Notes: a model not told the origin generated them from the letters alone. DNA of 39,530 nucleotides from Lyngbya sp. HA4199-MV5 (GCA_019359375.1 JAHHHL010000055.1:1-39530); one strand, 5' to 3'; positions 9,213-18,037 are shown, numbered from the stretch's first letter. A program made the numbers and translations.

Positions 9213-10871
9213 ATGCTGAATTCCGTTGATTTCAGCGGTAAGCCATTTCATTTCATAGGCATCGGTGGCATTGGGATGTCAGCCCTTGCTTACGTGCTAG
9301 CGAAACGTGGACTACCCGTATCTGGTTCTGATTTGCATCTCAGTCGTATTACGCAACGACTTCAGGAAGAAGGTGCTCACATTTTTTGGAGCCAAGATCC
9401 CAGCAATTTAGAGTTTTTTCAAACGACTAAGCGACCAGCACGCGAGACACTACCAGCAACGACAATCGGTCTTACGCCTCTAACTGTTAGAGCAGAGCAA
9501 ACAACTAGAGCAGAACAAGCGACACTGCCACGATCGAGGGCAAACCCATCGAGGGCAAACGCATCGCGGACGAACCAATCGCGAACAAACCCATCGCGGA
9601 CAAACTCACCTCTGAGCAACCCATCGCTGGTTGACCTGGTTCCAGAAACGCTGCCACAAGTCATTTGCTCTACGGCGATTCATCCAGCCAACGCCGAATA
9701 TTTGGCAGCACGGGATTTAGGCTGCCCGATCTTTCATCGCTCTGATGTGCTCGCAGGACTGATGCAAGAGTACGAAAGCATTGCTGTCGCAGGCACTCAC
9801 GGCAAAACCACGACCAGCAGCATGATTGGCTATATGTTGCTGCAAGCAGGACTTGACCCCACGATCGTCGTTGGTGGCGAAGTCAACGCTTGGGAAGGGA
9901 ATGCTCGTCTCGGTCAGGGTGCTCATTTAGTAGCCGAAGCCGATGAATCGGATGGCTCTCTGGTAAAAATGGCGGCCAGCATCGGCATCGTGACAAATAT
10001 TGAACTCGATCATCCCGATCACTACAGCAATCTGGATGAAGTCATCGATATTTTCAAAACCTTTGCGAGCCACTGCAAGACGCTGATTGGCAGCATTGAT
10101 TGCCACACCGTAAGGGATCAACTTCAGCCCACCATTAGCTATAGTCTCGATCGCGCCTCTGGTGCAGACTATACGGTGGACTGTGTGACGTGTCGCGCTG
10201 ATGGTACGACCGCACGAGTTTGGGAACGCGGCGTTATTTTAGGACGTTTGAATGTCAAGCTGTTGGGGAAGCATAATCTCAGTAATGCCCTCGCAGCCGT
10301 TGCCGTTGGGCGCGCGTTGAAGCTGGAATTTGCCACGATCGCTCAGGCGATCGCCACCTTTGAAGGGGCACGACGACGGTTTGAACGGCGCGGTGAGTAC
10401 AATGGCATCCTGTTTGTGGATGACTATGCCCACCACCCTAGCGAGCTGCGTGCCACGCTGGCAGCCGCTCGCCTGCAAAGCTATGGCACATCGCCATCGT
10501 CTAAGCGGCGAGTGGTCGCTATTTTTCAACCCCATCGCTACAGCCGTACATCTACCTTTCTAGAAGACTTTGCCATGTCGTTTAGCGATGCTGATGTGGT
10601 AATGATCAGCGACATCTACAGTGCTGGTGAAGCCAATCCAGGCAATATCAGTGGTCAACAGGTTGCGAGTTTAATTGCAACTTATCATCCTCAAGTCGAG
10701 TACCAACCGTCGCTTCAGGCGGTCAGTCGCCGCTTAACTCAACTGCTTGAGCCTGGAGACATTGCCCTCTTTTTAGGAGCGGGGAATCTCAACCAACTAA
10801 TTCCCGAAGTCATGGCGTTTCATCAGAGCATTGAGCCAGGAACATCGCAGGCATGGTGCAACCAAGCCTAA
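9213..10871 (+). CDS. murC: UDP-N-acetylmuramate--L-alanine ligase
   Basis: 552 residues. It adds L-Ala to UDP-MurNAc, the first amino-acid step of cytoplasmic peptidoglycan synthesis. Start chosen at the ATG at 9213: GAGGA (9201-9205) sits 7 bases upstream and homology begins at FSGKPFHFIGIGGIGMSALA. The longer open frame from 9054 adds 53 unrelated residues. The UDP-substrate loop is GIGGIGMSA, the ATP loop GTHGKTTT (about residue 193), then EADESDGSL and DDYAHHPSE (Mur ligase C-terminal domain). Odd: residues ~68-146 are an insert rich in Thr, Ser, Arg and Asn between the N-terminal Rossmann domain and PQVICSTAIHP. Part of it is encoded by 15-bp tandem repeats (9533-9622). murB follows 77 bp downstream. 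Confidence 0.95.
   Translation: MLNSVDFSGKPFHFIGIGGIGMSALAYVLAKRGLPVSGSDLHLSRITQRLQEEGAHIFWSQDPSNLEFFQTTKRPARETLPATTIGLTPLTVRAEQTTRAEQATLPRSRANPSRANASRTNQSRTNPSRTNSPLSNPSLVDLVPETLPQVICSTAIHPANAEYLAARDLGCPIFHRSDVLAGLMQEYESIAVAGTHGKTTTSSMIGYMLLQAGLDPTIVVGGEVNAWEGNARLGQGAHLVAEADESDGSLVKMAASIGIVTNIELDHPDHYSNLDEVIDIFKTFASHCKTLIGSIDCHTVRDQLQPTISYSLDRASGADYTVDCVTCRADGTTARVWERGVILGRLNVKLLGKHNLSNALAAVAVGRALKLEFATIAQAIATFEGARRRFERRGEYNGILFVDDYAHHPSELRATLAAARLQSYGTSPSSKRRVVAIFQPHRYSRTSTFLEDFAMSFSDADVVMISDIYSAGEANPGNISGQQVASLIATYHPQVEYQPSLQAVSRRLTQLLEPGDIALFLGAGNLNQLIPEVMAFHQSIEPGTSQAWCNQA
9533..9622. repeat. In-frame 15-bp tandem repeats in murC
   Basis: Six units of 15 bp, beginning ATCGAGGGCAAACCC at 9533 and diverging to ACCTCTGAGCAACCC at 9608. 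They encode SRxNx-type pentapeptides (SRANP, SRANA, SRTNQ, SRTNP, SRTNS). Period 15 preserves the frame whatever the copy number. Confidence 0.85.
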
Positions 10872-10948
10872 TGTGATGAGCCGCATGACGACCTAGTCCA
10901 TCGCACCCACTCGCGCTAACGGGTTGGGTCACACCATGATTTAATACC

Positions 10949-11950
10949 ATGACGCTTTCGTACGATCCCCCTACAGTGACTCTTCCTGAAACAGTTCGCC
11001 TGAATTTTGATTCACTTAAAAGCAGCACCCAGGCAGATGCTCAGCCCGTGCGCCTGTTCGGCACAGACTGCCTCATCAAACCCCATATACCTCTAGCCTC
11101 ATTAACGTCCTTCCGGGTGGGCGGTCCAGCTCAGTGGTATGTCGCTCCCAAGCAAGTGGCAGAGCTACAAGCTAGCTTTGACTGGGCACGGGTTCACGGG
11201 CTTCCAGTGACCCTCCTGGGTGCAGGCTCAAATTTGCTGATTAGCGATCGCGGTTTACCCGGTCTGGTGATCAGCACGCGCCGATTGCGCCAGAGCCTGT
11301 TTGATCCAGAGTCAGGGCAAGTAACCGTCGGGGCAGGTGAGCCGTTGCCTCGGTTGGCATGGCACGCGGCTGCACGCGGCTTGCAGGGGCTGGAATGGGC
11401 TGTAGGGATTCCCGGCACGGTGGGCGGTGCGATCGTGATGAACGCGGGTGCTCACGGTGGCTGTACAGCAGACTATCTCGTCAATGCGCATGTGCTGCTT
11501 CCAGATGGCACCACAAAGATTTTGACTCCACAAGATTTGCGTTACCGCTACCGCACCTCAGCCCTTCAAGGCAAAAACTGGCTAGTCACCCAGGCGACGT
11601 TTCAGCTTCAGCCAGGGGTTGACCCGGCTACACTAACAAAGCTGACAACCCAGCACCATCAGCATCGCCGTACCACGCAGCCCTATCACTTACCCAGTTG
11701 TGGCAGCGTTTTTCGCAATCCACGCGATCACAAAGCAGGATGGCTCATTGAGCAAGCTGGGCTCAAAGGCTACCAGATCGGCGGTGCCCAAATAGCGGAG
11801 CGGCACGCAAACTTCATTCTGAACTGTGGCAATGCGATGGCAAGCGATATTTTTCGGCTGATCCATCATGTGCAGCAGGAGGTTGAGCAGCGATGGTCGC
11901 TACACCTGGAGCCAGAAGTAAAGATTCTGGGCGACTTCCAGGCGGCATAG
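10949..11950 (+). CDS. murB: UDP-N-acetylenolpyruvoylglucosamine reductase
   Basis: 333 residues. It reduces UDP-GlcNAc-enolpyruvate to UDP-MurNAc with NADPH and bound FAD, the step before MurC. The FAD-binding domain has TSFRVGGPA and LGAGSNLLISD, followed by GIPGTVGGAIVMNAGAHG. The catalytic serine is in PSCGSVFRNP and the C-terminal acid in LEPEVKILG. The ~40 residues before the TSFRVGG region are longer than in the minimal enzyme and not recognisable. It lies 77 bp after murC on the same strand, probably co-transcribed. A hairpin downstream is shared with convergent tab2. Confidence 0.95.
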   Translation: MTLSYDPPTVTLPETVRLNFDSLKSSTQADAQPVRLFGTDCLIKPHIPLASLTSFRVGGPAQWYVAPKQVAELQASFDWARVHGLPVTLLGAGSNLLISDRGLPGLVISTRRLRQSLFDPESGQVTVGAGEPLPRLAWHAAARGLQGLEWAVGIPGTVGGAIVMNAGAHGGCTADYLVNAHVLLPDGTTKILTPQDLRYRYRTSALQGKNWLVTQATFQLQPGVDPATLTKLTTQHHQHRRTTQPYHLPSCGSVFRNPRDHKAGWLIEQAGLKGYQIGGAQIAERHANFILNCGNAMASDIFRLIHHVQQEVEQRWSLHLEPEVKILGDFQAA

Positions 11951-12013
11951 AAGTCAGAAGACATGCCGATTTGTTTGGAGGATGAGGCAGATCTGAATCG
12001 GCGAAAGGGGAAG

Positions 12014-12060
12014 GGTTAAGGGCAAAAGGGTGATCGATCGTTCCCTTTTCCCCCTTAACC
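12014..12060. terminator. Bidirectional terminator between murB and tab2
   Basis: The left arm GGTTAAGGGCAAAAGGG pairs with the right arm CCCTTTTCCCCCTTAACC (one bulge/mismatch) around a GATCGATCG-containing loop. It lies between two convergent genes, so it can serve both strands. Confidence 0.6.
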
Positions 12061-12104
12061 AAGAGGTATTGTGTCCTAACCTTTGTAGCGACAGCTATAC
12101 AGCT

Positions 12105-12950
12105 CTAAGCGTCTGGCTTTAATAGCCAGAAACCGCTGTAGGTCATACCAGAGTCGTCGGGTTGTACCAGCAAGAAATGGAGACCTTGACTGAGCTGTTT
12201 GCGGTGTTCAAACGTGTGTCCAGCCGTGGCAACTTCAGTATCCTCAAAGGTGGTGAGAATCCAGCGATCGACCAGACCAGCCTCCAGAATCAACCCATCC
12301 GGTGCGCCAGGAATATAGTTTAGCGAGACAGGGTTTACCGTTTGCAACCAGCGTGCCAGACGCATCGCCTGCCGTCCGCTATCCATCACGACACCCGGAA
12401 TGAGTGTGGTAGAAGCCAGCCCTAAATTCATGGGCAGCAGGGATTCTGGCAGATCGAGGATGGGGATCAGGCGATCGCGAAACGCCTCGACCAACTCAGC
12501 CGCAGGTAAGGCTGCAAACCGCCAGCGATCGCCCCACAGCGCTTCTGGCAGCGGCACGGGCGGCGGGCGATCAAGCGCCAATGGCTGATACGGTTGTTTT
12601 GTATAGCCTGGTAGCGTCAGGTATTCGTGCGCTTTTTCTTCCAGCCAGCGTTTGAGGGTTGGCGTGCGTCGGGTGGCTTCGATGGAGATCCCCAACGGGT
12701 TGCCAGCAGTTTCTAAGAGATTGAGGGTCTGGGGTCGAAACACATGGATGCGATCGGGTCGTGGATGCCCCGCATCGACTAGCGCTTGCAATTGAACCAG
12801 CAACCAGTCAGCCCTTGCTTCAGCTTGAGGACAAACCGCCACAAACCGAAAGTCCCCCACAAGATCGCAAACCAGCAGTTCCCAAAGCGGGTTGCCAGCT
12901 TCATCCTGTAGGGGACGACGGTAAAAATCAAGCTCCCAAGAGTGTGTCAC
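12105..12950 (-). CDS. Tab2/Atab2 (DUF1092) family RNA-binding protein
   Basis: 281 residues with a GTG start. In algae and plants Tab2/Atab2 binds the psaB 5' region and is needed for translation of photosystem I reaction-centre mRNA. Cyanobacterial members are presumed to act similarly but are little studied. Family marks: the N-terminal WELDFYRRPLQDEAGNPLWELLVCD, with LVCD-type strands; LPEALWGDRWRFAALPA in the middle; and PDGLILEAGLVDRWILTTFED near the C-terminus. No membrane segment or signal. It lies 179 bp downstream of glgP on the same strand. A repeat tract (12951-12988) abuts its start codon and no good ribosome-binding site is visible, so the start is less certain. Confidence 0.85.
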   Translation of the reverse strand: MTHSWELDFYRRPLQDEAGNPLWELLVCDLVGDFRFVAVCPQAEARADWLLVQLQALVDAGHPRPDRIHVFRPQTLNLLETAGNPLGISIEATRRTPTLKRWLEEKAHEYLTLPGYTKQPYQPLALDRPPPVPLPEALWGDRWRFAALPAAELVEAFRDRLIPILDLPESLLPMNLGLASTTLIPGVVMDSGRQAMRLARWLQTVNPVSLNYIPGAPDGLILEAGLVDRWILTTFEDTEVATAGHTFEHRKQLSQGLHFLLVQPDDSGMTYSGFWLLKPDA

Positions 12951-12988
12951 AGTTTTTAGTTGTTAGTTGTTGGTTTTTAGTTGTTAGA
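12951..12988. repeat. AACAAC/TTGTTG low-complexity repeat, copy 1
   Basis: TTTTTAGTTGTTAG-type units, immediately upstream of the tab2 start. It is roughly complementary to the tract at 13098-13127, so the two bracket the glgP-tab2 gap as an inverted pair. A similar tract occurs at 26633-26662. Confidence 0.7.
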
Positions 12989-13097
12989 AGGCTTCGTCTA
13001 ACTTAGGGACACACCAGATGGAGGCGAACAGTCGGTTGAAAGGCTCTAACAACACGCTGCTAGAACCCTATCCATCCTATGCCTCTACCTCTCTTGT

Positions 13098-13127
13098 CTA
13101 ACAACCAACAACCAAAAACTAACAACT
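13098..13127. repeat. AACAAC low-complexity repeat, copy 2
   Basis: Built of CTAACAACC/CAAAAACTAACAAC units, ending 2 bp before the glgP stop codon. It is in inverted orientation relative to 12951-12988. Confidence 0.7.
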
Positions 13128-13129
13128 TC

Positions 13130-15343
13130 TTAGGTTGGAACGCTTGCCAAACTGCGACCGACTTCAGCTACCGCACCAGGGGCGTAGACCTGCGTAACAT
13201 AATCGGCAATCATCCGATGGGTGTTGAAGGCAGGCGCATTGGTTTTGATAGATGCCTTCATCATTTTGACCCAGCCGTGCGGAATGCCTTGATCGTCCTG
13301 GTCATAGTAGAGCGGCGCAATTTCGTCTTGCAGGAGGGCGTAGAGCGCTTGGGAGTCGATATCGTCCTGAAGTTTCTGGTCGCTGGTGTGAGCATCTTTG
13401 CCGATCGCCCACCCGTTTAGCCCTTTGCCGTTTGCATCCGCTTGATAGCCTTCGCACCACCAACCGTCCAGCACGCTACAGTTTAGCCCACCGTTAAAGC
13501 AGACTTTTTGACCGCTGGTACCAGAGGCTTCTAGTGGACGACGAGGGTTATTGAGCCACACATCTACGCCCTGCACCAGTTTCCGGGCGGTGTGCATGTC
13601 GTAGTCTTCGATGAATGCCACCCGGTTCCAGATGCCTGGTTGCTTGCACCATTCCATCAGGCGTTGAATAATGCGCTTGCCTTCTTCATCGGCTGGATGT
13701 GCCTTGCCAGAGAAAATGATCTGCACCGGACGATCGGTGCTGGCGAAGATTTCCAAGGCGCGATCAGCATCCCGCAGCAAGAGATCGCCTCGCTTGTAAG
13801 GGCTGAAGCGACGAGCAAAGCCGATCGTGAGAATGGTGGGATCAAGCACATGATCCGCCGCCTGAATCGTGTCCCAATGTTCTCCACGGCTTTCCCGCGC
13901 TTTTTTCAGCTTGGAGCGCGTATGTGCCACCAGGCGTTCTTTCAAGGTTTGGTGGCGCTGCCAGAGTTCGGCATCCGGAATTTGATCGACTTTTGCCCAC
14001 ACGTCAGGATCAACGGCTTTGGTTGCCCAATCGTCACCCAGATACTGGTTGTACAAAGCGCCAATCAGCGCTGCCGTCCAGGTCGAGGCATGGACACCAT
14101 TGGTAATGTAGCCGATCGGCACCTTGTCTTCCGATCGCTCTGGATACAGCACCGTCCACATCTGGCGCGAAACGTGTCCGTGCAGTTCGCTCACCCCATT
14201 AGCAGCACGACACAGACGTAAGGCAAGCGGGGTCATCCCAAACGGTTCCCAGGGATCGCCTAGCCGACGAGCACCCAACGCCAAAAACTGTTCACGAGAT
14301 AGTCCCAACTGGGACCAATAGCTCGCAAAGAAGGAATCCATGAGATCCGCTGAGAACACGTCATGTCCAGCAGGAACGGGTGTATGAGTGGTGAAGACGC
14401 AGCGATCGCGGACGGACGCTTCAATATCGTAGAACGACTTGCTGGTGCGCTGAATTTCTAACCGTGAGACTTCCAACAAGCAGAAAGCCGCGTGACCTTC
14501 ATTCAGGTGATACACACCCGGTTCGATGCCCAGCGCTTGCAGTGCCCGCACACCACCGATCCCCAAGATCACTTCCTGGGCGATCCGGGTTTCCTGGTTG
14601 CCGCCGTAGAGGTGTCCAGTGAGCCAGCGATCGATCGAGTCGTTATCCTCCCGGTTGGTATCGAGTAGATAGAGGTCAACCCGTCCCACGCGAACGCGCC
14701 AAATTTGCACCTTGACTACGCGATTCCGCACCTGTAACTCAACGGTAATGGCATCACCGTGCTCATTCTTCATAAGTTCTAGCGGCAGGCGATCGAACTC
14801 GTTGTCGATGTAGTAATCTTCCTGCCAGCTTGCCTGATTTAGTCGTTGATGAAAGTAGCCCTGACGATAGAGCAGCCCGATCGCCACCAGTGGCACACCG
14901 AGGTCAGAGGCAGACTTGAGGTGATCCCCAGCCAGGATGCCCAAACCGCCAGAGTAGACCTGAAGCGATTCATGCAGCCCAAACTCAGCGCAAAAGTAGG
15001 CAACAGGATGCTCTTTGGAAATTTGGGGCGCAACGCGGCTTGCCCAGGTGTTCTCCGCCGCCATGTAGCGATCGAACTTCTCAACGACCACATTCAGGCG
15101 CTTGATGTATTGGGGATCGATGGCGAGTTGCGTCAAGCGATCGTAGCTAATGGCTTCTAGTAAGACGACGGGATTATGTCCGCAGCGCTCCCATTCATCG
15201 GGGTTCAGCGTTTCAAACAGCGAAACCTGGTCAGCCGTCCAACACCACCAGTAGTTGTAAGCAAGGTCTGCCAATCGTTTCAGCGCGTGCGGTAGCTTGG
15301 CACTCAAACGGGCAGTCGGTGTAGTAGCAGTGGAATTTACCAT
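13130..15343 (-). CDS. glgP: Alpha-glucan (glycogen) phosphorylase
   Basis: 737 residues. It releases glucose-1-phosphate from glycogen, using PLP. The pattern is that of the shorter, distantly related alpha-glucan phosphorylases (GT35, TIGR02094 type) rather than the ~830-residue GlgP: an N-terminal DUF3417-like YNYWWCWTADQ segment, then AYFCAEFGLHESLQVYSGGLG, HLNEGHAAF and TTHTPVPAGHD. The PLP lysine is K613 in EASGTSGQK, where the common form is GTSGMK. It is followed by FNGGLNCSVLDGWW. The C-terminal ~50 residues contain YYDQDDQGIPHGWVKMMK. It is likely transcribed with tab2 downstream. Soluble, no signal peptide. Confidence 0.93.
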   Translation of the reverse strand: MVNSTATTPTARLSAKLPHALKRLADLAYNYWWCWTADQVSLFETLNPDEWERCGHNPVVLLEAISYDRLTQLAIDPQYIKRLNVVVEKFDRYMAAENTWASRVAPQISKEHPVAYFCAEFGLHESLQVYSGGLGILAGDHLKSASDLGVPLVAIGLLYRQGYFHQRLNQASWQEDYYIDNEFDRLPLELMKNEHGDAITVELQVRNRVVKVQIWRVRVGRVDLYLLDTNREDNDSIDRWLTGHLYGGNQETRIAQEVILGIGGVRALQALGIEPGVYHLNEGHAAFCLLEVSRLEIQRTSKSFYDIEASVRDRCVFTTHTPVPAGHDVFSADLMDSFFASYWSQLGLSREQFLALGARRLGDPWEPFGMTPLALRLCRAANGVSELHGHVSRQMWTVLYPERSEDKVPIGYITNGVHASTWTAALIGALYNQYLGDDWATKAVDPDVWAKVDQIPDAELWQRHQTLKERLVAHTRSKLKKARESRGEHWDTIQAADHVLDPTILTIGFARRFSPYKRGDLLLRDADRALEIFASTDRPVQIIFSGKAHPADEEGKRIIQRLMEWCKQPGIWNRVAFIEDYDMHTARKLVQGVDVWLNNPRRPLEASGTSGQKVCFNGGLNCSVLDGWWCEGYQADANGKGLNGWAIGKDAHTSDQKLQDDIDSQALYALLQDEIAPLYYDQDDQGIPHGWVKMMKASIKTNAPAFNTHRMIADYVTQVYAPGAVAEVGRSLASVPT

Positions 15344-15611
15344 AAATTAGCGTCAGTTCTGGAAGTGATTAAGTCTGAAGCGAGGGAACGGCAACCTGGA
15401 ACCATGCAGGCATCTGGTAAGGACTGGTTTCACAACCTCGCGCCGTAGTTCAGGTGTAGGAGGGAACCCCACTTGTATGCTTTGTCCAAGCGATCGAGTT
15501 CTGCGACAAATGAACAGGTGCTTGATGGTGCATCTGTCGGGGCATTCACGGGCTAAAAAGAATGCAACCCTATGCAGTACACCAGTGTATCGTGCAAGGC
15601 TAATCGTTGGG

Positions 15612-15647
15612 GTAGCGTTTTTTCACAGCACGTAGCGTTTTTTCACA
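15612..15647. repeat. Two 16-bp direct repeats, 20-bp period
   Basis: GTAGCGTTTTTTCACA occurs twice, separated by 4 bp. A spacing of about two helical turns would suit a dimeric regulator, but nothing further supports that. Confidence 0.6.
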
Positions 15648-15722
15648 TTAGTTGAAGTTTTACGGCGATCGCAGCTAGGTAGGCGATTGAGGAATGCGGA
15701 TTTAATAGGGTGCAATTCTTTC

Positions 15723-15752
15723 TGTAGGGACGTTCCATGAAACGTCCCTACA
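15723..15752. repeat. Palindromic repeat, second copy
   Basis: Perfect 12-bp arms TGTAGGGACGTT and AACGTCCCTACA around CCATGA. Same family as 4884-4911. Confidence 0.8.
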
Positions 15753-15859
15753 GAAGGGCAATGGTTCAGATAATGAATCCACAATTCTAAGCGGGGCAGA
15801 CACTTTCTGAGTGCCATTTGACCCCGCGACGGCAGACTTTGGCTCATAGCTCACACGCC

Positions 15860-17062
15860 TTAATTATCTTGCCTCAGCTCTCTGGCAGGCAACGGTTCTG
15901 GTTTCACGGTGAGGGTCTGCTTTTGCCCGTTGCGGTTGACGACGATTTGCAGTGGACTGCCGATCGCCGCTGCTTCGACCTGCTGCTGCACCTGCTGTGC
16001 CGTTTGAATGGCTGTACCGTTAATGCTGGCAACGACATCGCCCTGGCGCAAGCCTCCACGTGCCGCTGGCGAGTTGGACTGCACAGCCACAATGAGAACG
16101 CCCTGATCCTGATTGACCGTAAAGCCTGCATCGCTCTGATTAAGTTCATTGCGAATTTCAGGCGTTAGCTCTGCCATCTGGACACCCAGGTAGGGATGCT
16201 GTGCTTTCCCGGTGGCGACGATCTGCTCAGCTACCCGCGAAGCCGTGGCGATCGGAATGGCAAACCCTAACCCTGCCGCTCCTTGAATGATGGCAGAGTT
16301 GATGCCAATCACTTCTCCTTCAGCGTTGATCAGCGGTCCTCCAGAGTTACCAGGATTGATCGCCGCATCGGTTTGAATAAAGTCTACCCGCTCGGCTGGC
16401 ACACCCACATCCGCCGCCGATCGCCCGGTGGCACTGATGATCCCCTGCGTGACGGTGAAGCTGAGTCCTAACGGATTGCCGATCGCGATCGCAGCTTGCC
16501 CTGGCAGCAGGTTGTCCGAGTTGCCCAACTTCACGATGGGTAAATTTTGAGCGTTGATTTTGATCACCGCCACATCGGTCGTGGAATCGGCTCCCACCAC
16601 CGTACCCTTAAAGCGTCGCCCGTCCCGCAGCACCACAGTAACGCTGTCGGCACCCTGCACCACATGCGCGTTCGTCAACACCCGTCCATCAGATGTGGTG
16701 ATAAAACCTGAACCTGTACCGCGCTGTACCCGTTGCGATCGCGGCACTTGACCACCAAAAAAGCGCTCAAAGCCAGAATCTCCAAACGATTGCGCGACCG
16801 TCCGGGTAGAGTCAATGCGTACAACAGCAGGACCCACGCGCTGCACAATCTGAGCCACATAGTCCAGACTCGTCAGCTTAGGTGGGGTAAGGGGCGACGT
16901 TGAAGGGTTTGTTTGTAGGGGCGCGATCGATTCTTGCGGGGTTGGAGCGGTGCCAAGCTCGTTACGAACCACCCCACAGCCAGCGCTACTGCCCAACAAC
17001 AGCAGTGACAGATAAAAAGAGGGTTGCTTGAGACAACGGTGATAGGGCAAGAGTAATTTCAT
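15860..17062 (-). CDS. HtrA/Deg-family serine protease, predicted lipoprotein
   Basis: 400 residues, the HtrA/HhoA/HhoB group that degrades or refolds misfolded envelope proteins. The N-terminus has a hydrophobic segment ending in LLLGSSAGC, a lipobox-like site with the cysteine at 29, so the protein may be lipid-anchored. A Pro/Thr-rich linker follows to ~60. The trypsin-like domain has catalytic H133 (TNAHVV), D163 (TTDVAVI) and S240 (GNSGGPL). One PDZ domain spans ~295-390 (YLGVQMAELTP ... RGGLRQGDVVASINGTAIQ). One PDZ and a length of 400 are normal for cyanobacterial Deg proteases; I cannot tell which of the three paralogue lines it belongs to. Repeat-rich DNA separates it from the DUF1345 gene upstream. 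Confidence 0.92.
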   Translation of the reverse strand: MKLLLPYHRCLKQPSFYLSLLLLGSSAGCGVVRNELGTAPTPQESIAPLQTNPSTSPLTPPKLTSLDYVAQIVQRVGPAVVRIDSTRTVAQSFGDSGFERFFGGQVPRSQRVQRGTGSGFITTSDGRVLTNAHVVQGADSVTVVLRDGRRFKGTVVGADSTTDVAVIKINAQNLPIVKLGNSDNLLPGQAAIAIGNPLGLSFTVTQGIISATGRSAADVGVPAERVDFIQTDAAINPGNSGGPLINAEGEVIGINSAIIQGAAGLGFAIPIATASRVAEQIVATGKAQHPYLGVQMAELTPEIRNELNQSDAGFTVNQDQGVLIVAVQSNSPAARGGLRQGDVVASINGTAIQTAQQVQQQVEAAAIGSPLQIVVNRNGQKQTLTVKPEPLPARELRQDN

Positions 17063-17109
17063 ACAGTCGATCTTACCGCTTCGATGGCTCTACGCTTGCG
17101 ATCGCCGAA

Positions 17110-17150
17110 TTGGTCATTGGTCATTGGTCATTGGTCATTGGTCATTGGTC
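17110..17150. repeat. TTGGTCA heptamer repeat
   Basis: 5.9 exact tandem copies of TTGGTCA, upstream of the protease gene. Typical cyanobacterial short tandem repeat. Confidence 0.9.
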
Positions 17151-17232
17151 TCCAGCTTGAGATCTGTCACGTTCATACACTGAAGACTATTTCACTGCTC
17201 ACTGATGACTGTTCAAACCTTTTAGCCTTCAT

Positions 17233-17280
17233 CCTTCTGCCTTCTGCCTTCTGCCTCCTGCCTCCTGCCTCCTGCCTCCA
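17233..17280. repeat. CCTTCTG/CCTCCTG heptamer repeat
   Basis: Three copies of CCTTCTG, then three of CCTCCTG, then a partial unit. It ends 4 bp before the stop codon of the DUF1345 gene. The same family recurs at 26593-26627 and weakly at 23461-23480. Confidence 0.9.
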
Positions 17281-17284
17281 CTCC

Positions 17285-18037
17285 TCATCCTTGAACCAAG
17301 CCCGCGATAATGTTGATGCTCATCGCCACGATCGCCGTGTTGAAAAAGAAAGATAGAATCCCATGCAGCAGCGCTAGTCGCCGCATCGAGCGAGAGGCAA
17401 TTTGCACATCAGACACCTGACTGGTCATGCCAATGACAAACGAAAAGTAGAGAAAATCCCAATAATCTGGCTCAATGTCACTAGGGAAATCCAGCCCTTC
17501 TGCCTTATCCGCATCCAGCGATTTGCTCTCGTCCCGGTAATACTCACGGGCGTAGTGCAGCGCAAAAATGGTGTGTACCAGCAGCCAGGAGCCAAGAATC
17601 GTAACGACTGACAGCACAATGTGCAGCAGCACGATCGCACTCGACCCGCTTTTGGCATCTTTGAGCAAAAACCCGATCGCAAAAATGCTGGCACATGCTG
17701 CCGCTGTCACCAGTCCCAAAATGACTAACCGCCCTTCATCCTGCCGCTTGGCATTGAGCCGCATGGTTTCTGGCGTTGCCCGCAGCATCACCCACCAGCT
17801 TAAAAAGAGGAAGGACAGCATTCCTGCATCCCAGATACACAGCACGCGGGTGGGTAGGTGCAACCAGGAGGGGAGTAACGCAGCGACAACCCCAGCCATC
17901 ACCAGAGAAGCAATCAGGTGGGTTCTCACATAAAATCGTCGTCGGGGCGTTGAAGTAGGTGTCACAACGGGTTCAAGCTTCCTTGCTGAATGGCAGTATA
18001 TCGACGAATGCACGCAGCAATGAAGAAAATTGTCCAT
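17285..18037 (-). CDS. DUF1345 family integral membrane protein
   Basis: 250 residues if the first ATG is used. Residues 1-24 are not membrane-like, so a start near VVTPTSTPRRRFYV (about 17965) is possible. About five hydrophobic segments: ~40-60, ~65-85, ~105-125, ~133-158 and ~225-248. The motif PDYWDFLYFSFVIGMTSQVSDV (about 190-211) is the DUF1345 hallmark. The family is widespread and of unknown function. Nothing nearby indicates a role. Confidence 0.85.
   Translation of the reverse strand: MDNFLHCCVHSSIYCHSARKLEPVVTPTSTPRRRFYVRTHLIASLVMAGVVAALLPSWLHLPTRVLCIWDAGMLSFLFLSWWVMLRATPETMRLNAKRQDEGRLVILGLVTAAACASIFAIGFLLKDAKSGSSAIVLLHIVLSVVTILGSWLLVHTIFALHYAREYYRDESKSLDADKAEGLDFPSDIEPDYWDFLYFSFVIGMTSQVSDVQIASRSMRRLALLHGILSFFFNTAIVAMSINIIAGLVQG

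Larger units (their letters stand above)
15344..15859. other. Intergenic between glgP and the HtrA-type gene
   Basis: No convincing gene. GTAGCGTTTTTTCACA is repeated exactly at 15612-15627 and 15632-15647 (period 20). The dispersed palindrome lies at 15723-15752. The glgP promoter must be in the right-adjacent part (15344 onward), but I could not assign boxes. Confidence 0.5.

Noticed and set aside
12951-13127. CRISPR-like array from AACAAC tracts
   Set aside because: No regular spacers or constant repeat length, and no cas genes in the window.
17110-17150. Possible replication-origin iterons (TTGGTCA)
   Set aside because: No initiator gene, DnaA boxes or AT-rich unwinding region nearby; typical intergenic short tandem repeat.
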